DNA of 64,000 bases from Alitta virens (GCA_932294295.1 OW028573.1:58133829-58197828), one strand, 5' to 3'; numbered from the stretch's first letter, positions 1-12,892 are shown. Made by a program: numbers and translations. Notes: generated from the letters alone by a model not told the origin.

Positions 1-323
1 TAAGAAACAGTATTGTTGAAAAAGTGTAAACACACAGTATTATTATATTGGTTGAACTTGAATTAAAATACACCAGCCACTGGCCTGGTGACCAATGGTG
101 TATTCTATTTGTAATCTTTGTATAATATATTGTGGAAATGTGATATACCATCTTTGACTGCATTTTGTGAAAAGTTTATTCAAATAAACAATCATGTCAA
201 AAGCTATTAAGTCAAAGTGGGTAGAATATGGTTTTACTTCCTGAATTTCTGCAAAGTGCGAGAAATGGAAGACAGGCAGGTGCCACAATAACCATCCAAT
301 TTAGACACCATTGAACGTAACAC

Positions 324-362
324 CCACCAGTTGGAAGCCCAGCATGCTACTACTTAGACCCC
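324..362 (-). repeat. Fragment of a tRNA-Gly-like SINE head
   Basis: The reverse complement resembles the first half of a tRNA: it contains GCTGGGCTTCCAA, the same anticodon-arm-like segment as the better copy at 43905-43976. Only the region from the 5' end through the anticodon-like arm is present. The degenerate A box and missing B box mark it as an old, truncated copy and not a tRNA gene. Confidence 0.5.
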
Positions 363-708
363 ATAACAAAAGCCATTATGATCCTCCAGCCTGTGCACAA
401 CATTGCAATTCGGAAAACCGAAACGTCATCCACAATAAATGTCCATGCTTAGAGCAACACAAAATGGACAGACAGCTGATAAAAACACTTATGTGAAACC
501 ATAAACTTTGAAGTTTGCTATACTCCATTGTAAATTCGGCTGCTACTCAGTTACCATAACAAATGGCTAAAAAATACCATTAGAAAGATAGCAAACTTAA
601 AGTTAACTAGAGCACATAGAAATGTGCAAATTGGCACACAGTTATACATTAAATAAAAGGCAGAACGTCATAGAAGTCATTTCTGAAAAGAAACGGTATC
701 CATTTGCT

Positions 709-761
709 CACTGTTGCCGTTTTGGTTAAGGCTTGAAAAACACTGTTGCCGTTTTGGTTAA
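709..761. repeat. Two-copy 21-bp direct repeat
   Basis: A 21-bp unit beginning CACTGTTGCCG occurs at 709-729 and again at 741-761, identical in both copies and 32 bp apart. No function is apparent. Confidence 0.7.
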
Positions 762-3163
762 TTTCTGTGCAACGAACAAGCTGAGCGCAATTCGATAGCA
801 ATCATGATAAGATTCAAACATGAGAGGGCGACACTGTATACTTCAGCATAACACAGTGGCGACACCTGGCGTTTAGTGGTGGCTTTGGTGGAGATACACG
901 AAGATGAAGGAGCGGCCAGCATGCACAGAAAATGATGATTTTGAGAAATATACTGGATAGATAAGCCCAGGAATCAGTGCCGAAGACTATGAAGCTCTAC
1001 ACAACCATTTGTTAATGCCGACAGGTCCGTACTTTGAGTGCATATGTGCTTTATACACGCTTGAGCTTTCCGCCGAACTGGCCCCATTGGATTAACATGT
1101 AAGTTCTAATTTTACGCTCGCAAAATGGCAAACCGGACGCATTACGCGAAAACGCCTCCTACAAGCAACGTAAGTATTGGCACTGCGTGCCAATAATTAG
1201 TCGAGAGAGGGGTTTTTATGAGTTAGAAGTTGGGGATTTGAATTCTAGTAACATTTCTGTCCATTTCAAGCTGCTCCAAGTTTTTTATAATCAAATATTT
1301 CCAAAAAATAAGTGGACAATGGACACATATTATTGATCCTCTGATAACTAGCATTTTGATGACCCAAACTGTACAGCTGAAATTCAAGTGCGGGCACTTA
1401 AGCCAAGACAATTACGATGACATTCACATGCTGTCAAATGCAGCATTTTTTTGGTAAATATATACATTATTTCAGTCAAATATAAAACAGTGGCACAAGT
1501 CAACATGGTTATCATTAACTAATATTTAATACACATGCAACTTTCACAGAAAGAAGGCATGTATCTCAACAGTTGCAAACTGGAAATTGTAACAAGCATA
1601 CAACAAACAGACAAACTTCTTCAAGTAGTAGGAAAACCTGATAATCCCACAAAGAATGGCAATTGTGTCATGAAATTTTACAGAACCACAGACATTTCAA
1701 TGAAAAAGTAAGTAAGTCACACAAGGCTGAAATATTCACTCAAGAGATGATATAGAAGTTAGTGCTGACACCAACGTTCAATTGCTTCATCGTGATTCAC
1801 GCAGATAAAATATGATAGGCTGGTGGCCTACTGCAACATATCAATACAACAGGAAATTTCACTATTTTGTACATAATATTTCTCTTTGTCGTAGTCTAGG
1901 ATCCACTTATAATTAAAGCACTGACAATTATCACTAGAAGACCTGTAATAAGACAATAACATGATCCAACAAAGAACCTTGTGCACGATTTGAGAATTAC
2001 TGAACACATACCATAAAGTCTAAGTTTTAGTTACTTTCTGTCATCTTAAATTACAAAAAATATATATACATTTATATCATGATTATTATCTATTTTGATC
2101 CACAAATAAACAAGTTTTAATGTTGCAACAATTATGATTACAGTTGAAAAAGTTCAAATTTTTTCACAACATGACAACGTGAATTAAGAGAAGTTTAAAG
2201 CTTTCCAGTACACATCTCGCCTTTCAAACATTCGGGGCGTATCAACAAAGACATAGCGAACAAACGCACCACTCACAGAGCAGCAAAATTGTACGTTATA
2301 TATATATAATATTACAGTAATACTGGCTCTGATGAACCACAAATTCCTATTTCATCTACCCCCCTCCCCCCATGCACACTTCAATCGTAGTCACTTCGGT
2401 AGACTAGATAATATAGAAGCATAGGATACGACATCAACTTCTAAAAATAATATCTCAGACAAGTTTCTGTGCCCAACTGCCAATTACATGAATATATTGC
2501 CACCCATGCGACAAATTACATCATAGTTAAATAGGCTCATAACACTGACAATAATGAAAATCTATTGCATCAGTATCCAACAATGGTAACAAGTCACAAT
2601 TTCAGGAGTTTTTTTGTCATGAGCTAGAAATATGGAGTACAGACAGCCTAGATAAGAACATAGTTTTGTAAACAAAATTGTAACAAAACTTGAGCATGGA
2701 ATCTAATTTCACTTTAACAGTAAAACAATTCTCATTTGTACAAGTTCACATGTTATCACAGAGCTTTGTACTGGCCTTACCGGATATTTTTCAAACTAGC
2801 ACTCAGTGAATAGTCATCAACTAGATGAGGAACTGATAATGAAGAATGACACAGAGTTAATTTAAAAATGAAATTATAACTAGTGACAGGAGCCTAATCT
2901 AAGAATACTAATGCACCAATGTTCCATAAAACTATAAATATAAACTATAGCCATGATCTGAACAGATGGGAGTCCAAAAATGTTTAAGCATTAACTTATT
3001 CACGGCATCCAAGAGGCAGACATACACAAACAGAACTATACTAAAAGAAATAAATAAAAACTAACCATTCGTACAGTGGAAATCCACAATTAGACATCTC
3101 AATCACATCATTTCAATAAGATACCACTTACACAAGTGACTAAGTTACATGCAAGAGCATTGG

Positions 3164-6100
3164 TCAGTAAATTCTCTCATAAAAGAGTATGTATGCCTGA
3201 CACCGCAAGACGTTTGCTTCATTAGTCTCGCTCACTCTACTGTCACTAATGTAGTACCATTTGCCAGTTTGTGGAGTAGGTGCTTCTTCTGGAGTTGTGG
3301 GCGTCGTTGCATTGGAATTCTGTGAATCACTTTCCTCAGCCAATTTCATTAAGGCAGCACTGACTTTAATGCCAGTTAAATCCAACTGCTGCAAAAAGTA
3401 CTTGTGACATGTGCTGTTGGGCCGCACTTTCACGTAAGCAGTGTAATGTCCTCCCGTTAAGCGACCACTATGTTCCACAACCCCATAAAGTGAATACAGC
3501 ACTTGGCTTTGCCTTGGTTCAATTCCCTGAAAATGCAAATGGTTTATTAGAAACAATGCTACAAATAAGTTTCCTCAACAAAATTTTGGTTGCATCAAGG
3601 ACATATGTGAATAGAAACAATTCCTTCAGTTTTACCTGAGACATGGCACTGCAGTAGGGGGCAAGGTCCAACATTAGAGGAAATTCAACGTGCCTGTTGA
3701 CTTTACGTAGACTGAAGCCAACCTGAAAGGAATGCAATGTTCTCATATCAAAACAAAAGGCACAAGCATAAATTTAAATAATATTAAAGACGTGAAAATA
3801 TTCAAACATTAAGACAAAGATGCAAATCTAAACACGATTGTCATTCAATTTCTACAAATATAATTTAGAATTACTTACTTGCTGAAAGCGTTTCAGATGA
3901 AGGGTTAGAATTGCAGGAGGGCAGAAAATCAGCACCTGTTTGCTAGCATTTGTGTAGACAACATCTTTCTTTCCTGAAAGTGTAAGTCTTTATTAGTAAA
4001 TACATAATCATTCACTTAGCCGCTGCCATTAATTTTATACAATGAACATTTGACTTTGCTCAAACAAGATTGGAAAAGATACACATTAAAGAAACTGATC
4101 ATTTTTTTTGTGCAAAAGTCTGAAGTTCTTAAAACATTGTAATATGATTACCTTTCCCAGACTGTGTGCCATACTTTGCACGAGTGCATCGTTGACAGCC
4201 AAACTTGTTGGAGCCAGTAAGGAGTTCTGAGGAAGTGAACTGATTCAAACAAGATGCGAGAGAGCACCCATGTCCTTCAGGCTGTTGTCTTGGAGCCAAG
4301 GAAGTCATAGCTCTAACCTTGAGGTCCAGCAACATCTGCGACCTTGACTGACCTTCAATATAACCATTCATTTCAGCATGGTCTTTGCTACTTGAAGAGG
4401 CATCAGATATTGTCATAGCATTTACAGCTCCCGATAATTGGTCAACACTCGGATCATGACCATTAACAAGTTCATCTTGTGGTTGCTGATCGATGTATTC
4501 AATATCGTCCAGGTTATGAGACAAGCTCAAAGTACTGTCCTTGCGTCCACCATCACCCTGGATAGTGCTATGTGACTTTGTTCTGGATACATCACTTTCA
4601 ATATTATCTTCAACATCAGCATCTGAAGACAAAAAAGATTACATTTATATATTCTGGTAAAACTAATAAGAAGAAGAAAGAAAAAAAAGTAAGCTTACAA
4701 AACTGGAAAATTTAAGAAGCTTCGTCACACGAGGAACATTCAGCATACCTCACACTTAGTCACGGAGCGCATAATTTGTCCCATTTATGTGACCCAAATC
4801 CAGCTGCTAAACTACTTGCAGCACCTTCCGCATTGTTTCCGAATATAGTTATGTGAATGCTCACAGGGGCCAGTACAGTCAACCGTTGCAACTCCTAGTT
4901 GAAAACTTGTGTAAAGCAATCACCTAGGATGTTTGATCTCCATAAAGGTGGCAGGTTTTTATCAAGGATTTTACAGGGCTCTGTACCCTAGAGCTGACGT
5001 CCATTATTGGATATAAAAATCTACTCTACTGGGAATCACCTAAGTCCATAGTGGACATATCGGGTGCCTTGAGCGATCAGTGCCATGGGCACCTTATTTT
5101 TTTGCATAACAGTCATGTCACTGGCAGTGTTCGAAATAAGTATTCTGGAGTTGTTGTCCACCGGACAACTGGGCAAAAATTTTTGGTTGTCCGAAAAAAA
5201 ACAACAACACATGCTCCAAATTAGTTCCAAAAGCTGCCACTACGTTCGTAAGTGAGGCGCCACTGTCTGCAGTGTGAAAGCCACGTTAATGCTATTTTTA
5301 GCTCCAAATTAGTTCCAAAAGCTGCTACTATGTTCATAAGTGAGGCGCCACTGTCCGTTTTCTTCCGTAAGGCGGCGCTACGATCCGGTGCGAAGCATCG
5401 GCCTTTCTCATAACCGATTTGCCGCTCCCCCAGAATCGGGGAGGGAAATGCTTCCGCGCGTCGTCTGCATACAAAGTAGTGCGATTACTACGCCTTATTT
5501 CTTTCTTCCAAGAAGCCGCTCACTGTAAAATTAGTTCAGACGATTTCTTTTGACTTTAACTCTACTAACGTCATGAAACTGAACAACTTTACCGTGGAAT
5601 TCCACCCACTGCAGAAGGTACTTTTTTCGTAAAAAGCACTGAACAAGCGTTTTAACTAAGTAAATGGCACTGAACAAGCGTTGTAACGGCGTTTTGACGC
5701 TTATTCACCGATCCATTTTTTTACGATATCCCTTGATGCTTTGCGTGACTTTTCAGAAAGACCGGTGCTACGCACCGGACAAGCGCCGTCTTTCGGCAGA
5801 AATTGGCCACTGTCTGCAGTGGGGCTTTGAAGTGGTTGTCCGACGGAAAACCCCATGGTTAAAAATGGTTGTCCGGCTGACAATTTGGTTGTCCCGGACA
5901 ACCGAAAACCCCTTATTTCGAACACTGTGTCAGTCAGTCAATGTCTGCCATCCTTGCAGTTTTGTTTAACATACCTGACTTAGAATCCCAGTCTTCATTA
6001 TTGCTTTGAGACTCTTCATCTCTGCTGTTTCCCTCTGCCTTGGAAGAACCTTCATCTTTCTTGCTCATCTCAGCAACACCATCTTCAGATCCTTCATTTG

Positions 6101-9100
6101 TAGGAGTTTCAGCAGCTGCTCCTTTACCTTTTCGCTGAAATTATGTAACGAAGACTCTGATAAAACTTTCCAAGATTTTCACTCAATAGTAATGAATACA
6201 CATCACTGCGTTAAATATTGCTATAATTTTCTCAGCTCATTAAATAGTATTCTACGAGCAATTTAACAGAAAAGATTGGTGATTACTGATTGGCTAAAAA
6301 AAAACAGAAAAAAAGAAAAATCAGAAACTAGGCAAATAAATTTTAAAAAATACTAATTTGTATGAATTACAGGGGGTACCATACTTCACTTTTAAAACAC
6401 TTATCACTCTAGCATGCTTACAGTCATTCTCAATCATTGTCCCTCTACTCACCTTGGGCTCACGGCGACCCTGTTTCTTATGCTTTTTTTGTTGATGTTT
6501 GCTCGGTCTTGAACTTCCTCCTAAGCGATCAGTCTCCAAAGACAAACCAGCCGCTCCATCAGCCTTCTTCCCATTCCACAATGTGTTCAATCTTACCGGC
6601 TAAAAATGAAGGAAAGAAAAAACATGCTGACAAGAATTTCACATACATAGGAGCACAACCATTTCTCAACGTAATCTGAATCCATCAAACAAATAGTATA
6701 AAATGCACAAAATACACACCTTCTCTTCAGCTATTGGCAGCGAGATATCCAAAAATGGTTCAAATATCTGGGAAGGCTGAAATTTTAAAAGATATAGTAA
6801 GTTTACACCTTCCGTGCACAATATCAATGCTAAATGCAGTCATTATTCAACTTCAATAACATAATTTCTGCTTCAGAGCTCGTTTCATGACATCATTATA
6901 AAACTGAATTTATGACTTAAGATCTCATGCAACAAAAGCATGGTTTTAAGCTTTTCTAAGGCCTTAAATATGAGCAACTGGATTCAAGACTTTTTAAAGA
7001 TGTGCGGCAACTCTGGAGGTAATTGGATCATTCAACACTTACTCTTTTGCATTCCTCGCACAAAACAGTGCTGATGAAATATCCACCAAATACTCTGTCA
7101 ACAAATGTGTGCTTAATCTGCTTGCCATAAACTGAAATCAAGACAGACTCACTGAGTAATGCAAAACAGATTGGTTCATATTCAGGCTTACATGTACATA
7201 AAATATATCATAACTGTGACCATCATGGTATGATGATTAACATCTGAGGGACTTACCTTTAATCTTCTTCTTAATTTTGTCATCAACCTTCTTAGGATTG
7301 ACTTTTTCAGATAGTTTGAAGACCTTCAGTATGCTCTGTTGTGACCTCTGAAACACAAACAATTGCTTATAGGAAGTTGACTCTTAAGGCAACACTAAAG
7401 ATGAAATAAGTGTGGCCTAATACAATCATCAACTCTACTAAATATCTTGGGCATGAAAACTCACCCTAACTTCTTCAGCCTTTATGCCATCCAGCAGTTG
7501 CCTGAGCAATTCATGACTGTCTTGTTGTTGGAAATCTTTGAATCGAGGTGCTCTGAAATAACCAAATAATATTGCTTAGACACTGCTTACAACTCAACCT
7601 AGTTGAATCAATTACTTGTCTCAGACTCTCTGGATTTCCCAGGTATCTTATCAGAGAGCTGCATGACTCAGAAAACAATGTCATTAAGTTCTCAAACCCA
7701 ACTTACTTTCTGCATATCTCTCCAAATAGACTGTTTGGGGAAATAGTGCTGTTCTTGGTTACGGAATGCATATCCCTGAGGAATGCCATCAGAGACTGAG
7801 TAAGAGATCCTGACTCTTGCAGTAACACATTCAGAGGTTCCATAAATTCCTTATCCATTTCATCCTCATCTCCAGATGCTGAAGAAGAAGATGTTGACAA
7901 AGGATCCAAGTCATCATCATTTTCCATCCCTCGCAAATGAAGCATATGGCCTCGTATACCATACTCATTCAGTGCGAGCTCAAGGGTGTGGGTTTGGCTC
8001 AAGTTCTGAAACACATGACCCATGAACATGTTGTATACAGACATGTATACATTTTTTAAGGAAGGTTAAACAACTCTTCCTTTTAGAACCATTACAATTT
8101 CATAATTCTATCTTACCTGCATGACAGCATTGAAGAAGCAGGTGTTCCCCAAATTACTCAATCCCTGAAATATCAACAGATCACAAAAAATAATTAGTTA
8201 ACTTGCAAAAAGAAAGATAACGAGAAATAATGGTAAACAACTAGACATCAATGCCAGGGTATCCACTCAATTTTGAAAATAAAATTCCCTGTATTTTCCG
8301 TTTCATCAGATATTTCCCTACTGTTTATACGACCTCCTGCCACCCCAATAGCCGTACCTTCACCATCAAATACCACATTGTTTAGTGTAATTATCAAATC
8401 AACAGAGTTCATATTATATTTCAAGCTATTAAAAATTGCTAGAGGATCAAGGGTTATTCACTTTCGATTGCCCTTCTGTTTGGGTTTTGCGTATTATATA
8501 TAATGACAAATTTCCCTGTGTTTTTCCTGAATTCAGTCCCTAACATCAAATTCCCTGAATTTTCCTTGCAGGGAATTATTTTTTTCCCCATTTCCCTTGT
8601 CCAGTGGATACCCTGCAATGCAAAACTGCCCCTTACCTTTACTTTAGGGAGACCAAGTGATGCAGCAGTGTTTTGCACAACCTTGACTTTGTTTTGAATA
8701 TTAGCAGGATCAATAGGAACAGCAGCAGGTTCAATTGCACTTTCAGAGCCTCCTTTTCCTGTGAAAATTAAAAGCATCATTCAAGTGAATTTTTCCCAAA
8801 ACAAGTGGTGTCATAAGATAAATATAAGGGTCTGCCTATGTACAAAATTTTATCCTCTACAAAATACCCAGCTATTATTACTTTTACATTCGCTGAGCTA
8901 ATAACAACAAGTTATATATTTAAAGAAAAACACTCATTGATCACTTTACCATTATGTTTACCTCTTGACTGGGAATCAGGACGACCTAGTCCCATTTGTT
9001 TTCTGATGAACTCCACACACTCTTCAAGTTTTCTGCTGCTAGATAAACCGACTTCATTGTCACAATCATAACACCTAAAATGAGAAGGGGTAAAATGATG

Positions 9101-9921
9101 ATAAAGTTCAAGGATAGCAGAAACATTTCTCGCATTTTCAAGCCCAAATGGACTACTACATATCATATGATCGTACAATGTTACATTGTAGCTTCAGAAA
9201 AGTTAGTGTAAGTGAGACTGTGAGAGACACTGTTCAGCTGTGAACTTCGATTGAAGACACTCATTTAGGACAAAGCACCACTTACCAAATAGCCCATGTC
9301 TGTGCATTAACTACAACGCAATGCGGAGCAGACCTTGGGGTTTCATAGTGTTTCAATGAGTGCTGCTCCCTAGAATTTCTATCACATCCCTGAAAACCAC
9401 ATAGAAAATGCATATTTAAGTCCCAAGATATATTTGCTTGAAACTTCATGTAGTTGAAATCTGGCATTAAACATTTATTAATCATGAAGCCCCTTACCTG
9501 ATTACCACATTGCAAACATATCCATACAGTTGTTTCAACCTGATCAAGGTCACTTATTTGTTCACTCTCACCAGATTCAGTCAGTTTAGAGGAATTATTC
9601 TGGCTCTGTTCTCTTGAACAACTCTGCAATATTAAATATAGGGTTTAAGCCCATCATGACAGCATTAATTCAACAAATAAATGAAATGCATTGTGGACTA
9701 GTAGAAATGAACTGAGGGCCAACATTCATTTAACTTACAGTGCATTCACCAATGATAGTCTGCTGCTTCAGTGCTTTCTTCATCGTATTGAAATTGACAG
9801 CTTTGACGAGATGACTACATCTTGGTCCTGATGTGGCACCAGTCCCCTCATCAGACGAATCACTGGGAAACATATCATTTTCCTTGGCTTGCTTTCTTAA
9901 CTTGTGTTTTTTCTTTGTCAT
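3164..9921 (-). CDS. USP16: Ubiquitin carboxyl-terminal hydrolase, USP16/USP45 type, 17 coding exons
   Basis: A cysteine deubiquitinase; vertebrate USP16 removes ubiquitin from histone H2A. Coding exons in transcription order: 9921-9739, 9623-9498, 9389-9286, 9074-8962, 8758-8637, 8164-8117, 8005-7707, 7552-7465, 7347-7257, 7131-7043, 6776-6720, 6599-6453, 6134-5975, 4622-4152, 3973-3879, 3722-3636, 3526-3164. All introns are GT-AG and phases agree, giving 880 aa against about 820 in vertebrates. A UBP zinc finger spans residues 35-145. The Cys box [12 protein letters not shown] puts the nucleophile near C225; the His box is GGHYTAYV (H787) and WYYISDSRV supplies D855. A long Ser/Asp/Glu-rich insert with a basic [12 protein letters not shown] stretch separates the boxes, as usual in this family. 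I chose the ATG at 9921 ([10 protein letters not shown]) because it resembles vertebrate USP16 N-termini and has a purine at -3. The in-frame ATG at 9960 would add 13 residues, and a stop lies upstream of it. USP45 orthology cannot be excluded. Confidence 0.93.
5125..5927. mobile_element. hAT-like DNA transposon remnant in USP16 intron 13
   Basis: The ends form a perfect 16-bp inverted repeat: CAGTGTTCGAAATAAG at 5125-5140 and its complement at 5912-5927. A CAGTG start is typical of hAT elements. Subterminal GTTGTCC/GGACAAC words recur near both ends. The expected 8-bp target duplication is not clean: TGTCA occurs on both sides but is offset on the left. No intact transposase is present. The element lies entirely inside the intron between exons 13 and 14. 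Confidence 0.75.
5213..5357. repeat. Internal 88-bp-spaced direct duplication inside the hAT-like element
   Basis: About 57 bp beginning GCTCCAAATTAGTTCC at 5213 is repeated at 5301 with a few substitutions. The duplication is within the transposon remnant and probably arose in it. Confidence 0.7.
8255..8615. mobile_element. hAT-like MITE in USP16 intron 5
   Basis: A 13-bp perfect terminal inverted repeat, CAGGGTATCCACT at 8255 and AGTGGATACCCTG ending at 8615, bounds a 361-bp element. The flanks carry a perfect CAATGC duplication (8249-8254 and 8616-8621). The interior repeats AATTCCCTG-like words. It has no coding capacity. It sits just 22 bp from the donor site of exon 5. Confidence 0.82.
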
Positions 9922-9960
9922 GGCTAGATTCACTCCTGACTGCAACTCCTGCACTCTCAT

Positions 9961-10878
9961 TGAGGTGTTTTAGTGATAACTTGGTTTCAGTGACTGTAAT
10001 GAAAAATCAGTTTCTAATCAATAGGTGTAATAGTTCAAGGCGTTTAATGGACCAATCTTTAAGTTTTACATTGCTGCCACTCTAGCTGTGATCTTTTGGA
10101 CCCTTATGAGGCATGAGTGTCTTTTGAAATTTCACTCTTTTGAGGGCAAGCATATTCAGGCTGCCAGAAATATGACAAGAACTAGGGAGTCACCAATAAA
10201 TCCTCTGGAAAGCAGTCTGGACATTTGCAGGGTTTACAGTGCCCAATTGCCCATCAGCTGATCAGTATATACAGAGGTGATACTGCCGTGGTAGATGAGT
10301 GTCATATCCATCATTCTTTTCATTCAGCAAGTTTAGATCTGCCTCTCTGGACATAACTACTAATAGCCACAACACTGATGTTTGCCAAAAATTTGCTGTT
10401 GGGCACTGTAACACAGAACTGTTTAACTTTATAAACACGCTGTTTTCATTGAAATTCCATTGGCATAAGAATGATGTGAAAAGTTGAGAACAGAGGTGGT
10501 TTTAACATGAAAATATGTAATAGAGCAGAAATTGTTGTTTCAATGTTAAAAACCGTAATTTAAAATACATCAAAGTTGTCATTCATTTGAATAAGTTGTA
10601 TATTTGCCAATTTATACCAACAGACACAGTCATGACAAGACACAACACATCACAACTTTCAAGGGCTGGAATGATACTATCGTGGACTTATCATTCATTT
10701 TAATCATCAGATTTTGTAGCAAAAAGGTTCCAGTCTTTTATGCAAGTAAAAAACACCAACCGTCACTCAATGTTATGGTGGTTTGCAGTCTTGAAACAAA
10801 TCTGTGTTAAGTGGAGTTCCCTACGTTTCTGCATGCAGTTCGCTACAACTGCTATGGCAGTCTTCTACAACTAACATG
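9961..10878. other. 5' flank of USP16, no clear promoter elements
   Basis: This region lies upstream of the deubiquitinase start. An in-frame TAA lies just before the ATG at 9960, so the coding region does not extend further in this exon. No GC-rich island, TATA box at a sensible spacing, or further exon is evident. Confidence 0.4.
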
Positions 10879-11085
10879 TGAGGAGCAGATAGTGTAGTGG
10901 TATTGTGCTTGACTCCCAATCTGAAGGGCCTAGGTTCAAACCTCGTCCACTGCACTTTCTGTGTGTGGCCTTTGGCAAGCCACTTTGTCCTCACTGCCAC
11001 TGTCCACCCAGCAGATGAGTGGGTACCTGGATCGAGAAGACTATGATGGATTAAGAAAGATCGATGGATCCAGAAACATGTGGAT
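10879..11085 (+). repeat. tRNA-derived SINE
   Basis: The head carries both internal RNA polymerase III boxes: TAGTGTAGTGG at 10890-10900 fits the A box TRGYNNARNGG, and GGTTCAAACCT at 10933-10943 fits the B box. The head does not fold as a clean tRNA. A non-tRNA body follows, including GGGTACCTGG and GATGGATTAAGAAAGAT. Very similar body words recur at 15530-15555. The 3' boundary is approximate. Confidence 0.65.
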
Positions 11086-11099
11086 GAAGAAGGAGTAGG

Positions 11100-11163
11100 G
11101 TCAAAACGGCCAACTACCATAACAGCCACCCCCATAACGGCCAATTACCAGGACGGCCACCCA
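11100..11163. repeat. Left arm of a CGGCC-rich inverted repeat pair
   Basis: Starts with GGTCAAAACGGCCAA and consists of about four degenerate units of the form AACGGCCAATTACCA. The reverse complement of 15424-15520 starts with the same 15 bases, so the two blocks face each other across 4.3 kb. They could be terminal repeats of one composite element or two independent insertions. Confidence 0.6.
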
Positions 11164-11639
11164 TCAATTTTGTAATAAAGGCCTATAAATGCAGTATTTA
11201 ATGACCAGCACTATTTCTGGTCAAGTTGTTGACCAAATCAGCCACCATGTGCATGTCCTGGTCCATGAGATCTTATGTATGAGTATAGTATGTTTTGTAA
11301 ATGTTGGTTACACATTATTTTAATCCTAACACCATTACTTAAACCAAGGATGTTTTATACCCTTGATTTAAAAAAAATTATGGTTTTTGTGTGTGTCAAT
11401 TAATAATCAAAATTAGATTGGTGTCATTGTTTTAATTGTCATTCACAATTACAAACAGGAAGCCAATGATTTTATTGTTTTCATCAATAGCTATCAATTA
11501 GGCAATGCGTTTTTGCAATTGCCAATGATTATAAATGAAGGCTGATGAAAGCACTTGCAGACAACAAAATAATTGCAGTTACGGTTGAAAAAAAAAATGC
11601 TTTGTATATTCTGCTTGATTATATATAGCCAACCAATAA

Positions 11640-11687
11640 ATAAAAAAAGATCATATAAATATATATATTTATATGATCTTTTTTTAT
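11640..11687. repeat. Perfect 48-bp AT-rich palindrome
   Basis: The 24 bases from 11640 are exactly complementary to the 24 bases ending at 11687, with no spacer. The half-site contains AAAAAAAGATCATATAAATA. A (TA)n tract follows at 11690-11714. The structure could extrude as a cruciform; a single-strand transcript would form a long hairpin. Confidence 0.9.
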
Positions 11688-11988
11688 GGATATATATATA
11701 TATATATATATATAACAATTTTCAGAAAGAAAAAAAAGGGAATTTGTAAAATACGATAAACTTGTATCATTGAAAGTGATCAGCTGATTAAGCCGAAAGT
11801 AACAAGCTTTTATTTATTTTTTATTTTTTCACAATTGCTAGTTATATAATTCAATAAGTAATCGGACATAAAACAATTTAAAAGTTGTGATTTTGATGTA
11901 ATTATTTCTTCATCAAGAACCTATTCCAATCTATGACACTTGATCATATCACGGGGAAAAAATTAGGAATTTATGAAATATTTAATGA

Positions 11989-12510
11989 TATTATTTATTT
12001 ATTTCCCTCAGAAACTTTGACATTGATAATATCTCTAACACAGTGAAACTAAGACTCTATGAAGCCGAACATGAGCGACTTATAAATGCAATAAATGACA
12101 GTTCACAACAACCAAAACTTAGGACATATAAACTATTTAAAACTGATTGTAGAATAGAACCTTATCTTGAATTGCAACAAATTCGCAAAGTGTTAACTAA
12201 AATAGCTAGATTTAGGACAAGTTCACATAGCCTGAAGATTGAAACAGGTCGACACCATAAACCAATAATTCCTGCTCCAAATAGAATATGTGAAAAGTGT
12301 ACGTTAAACTTTGTAGAAGACGAAATTCACTGTTTGATTGTCTGTCCTGGTAATGAGCAACACCGTGTTAACCTTTTTTTGAATGCAACTAAATTTATTA
12401 ACAACTTCTTGTCTCTAGATGATATAACTAAGTTTACAGCAATAATGACAAACAAGGAACCTGAGTTATTAATTAGTTTAGGAAAGTTTCTCCTTCAAGC
12501 TGATGTGTAG
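11989..12510 (+). mobile_element. LINE (non-LTR retrotransposon) ORF2 C-terminal remnant
   Basis: An uninterrupted reading frame ends with TAG at 12508-12510. It encodes features typical of the segment following the reverse transcriptase in several metazoan LINEs: KLRTYKLFK, EPYLELQQIRK, SLKIETGRH and a CEKC...EDEIHCLIVCP zinc-ribbon-like motif. No reverse transcriptase core lies upstream, so this is a 5'-truncated copy. An AATAAA at 12793-12798 followed by short TA and TTG repeats looks like the element's 3' end. A pyrimidine-rich CCCTCAG at 12005-12011 resembles a splice acceptor, so exaptation as an exon is possible but unsupported. Confidence 0.75.
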
Positions 12511-12892
12511 AGAAAACCATCTCCTGTATCCACACAGTTATTAATTTAGTTTATTAGTTTATTAGTTATGATGTGCTTGTCATGTTTTGGACTTTGAGAG
12601 TGAAATGTTTTTATTAGCGGCTTGTATTTTTTTCTATTGTGTATGTGGATTTTAAACACGTATTATAAGTTAACTTGGTGGCTGGAACCTTGATTATTGA
12701 AATTTTATTGCTTTCTGTACTTACATTAATGTCTCTTTCATGTTATCTTTTAACTGAATGACATATGTATCATTTATGATATTTTACATGTCAATAAAAT
12801 CTATATATATATATGATATTGTTGTTGTTGTTTTTGTGGTATGTATTTGAATGTCATGTTGTATTACTGATGCCATACCTGAGGGTAATTAA

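Larger units (their letters stand above)
1..3163. other. Downstream flank of the deubiquitinase gene, no coding exon seen
   Basis: This stretch lies 3' of the minus-strand deubiquitinase stop codon. The part next to 3163 should hold its 3' untranslated region, but I could not fix a polyadenylation site. I see no exon with recognisable protein similarity. A short open stretch at about 970-1095 can be read on the plus strand but matches nothing I know. A SINE fragment (324-362) and a small direct repeat (709-761) are listed separately. Confidence 0.5.

Noticed and set aside
417..430. CGAAACGTC word, as in a hammerhead ribozyme core
   Set aside because: No CTGATGA partner or pairing stems at the needed distance.
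10879..10950. tRNA gene with A and B boxes
   Set aside because: The stems do not pair as a tRNA and a SINE body follows; it is a SINE head.
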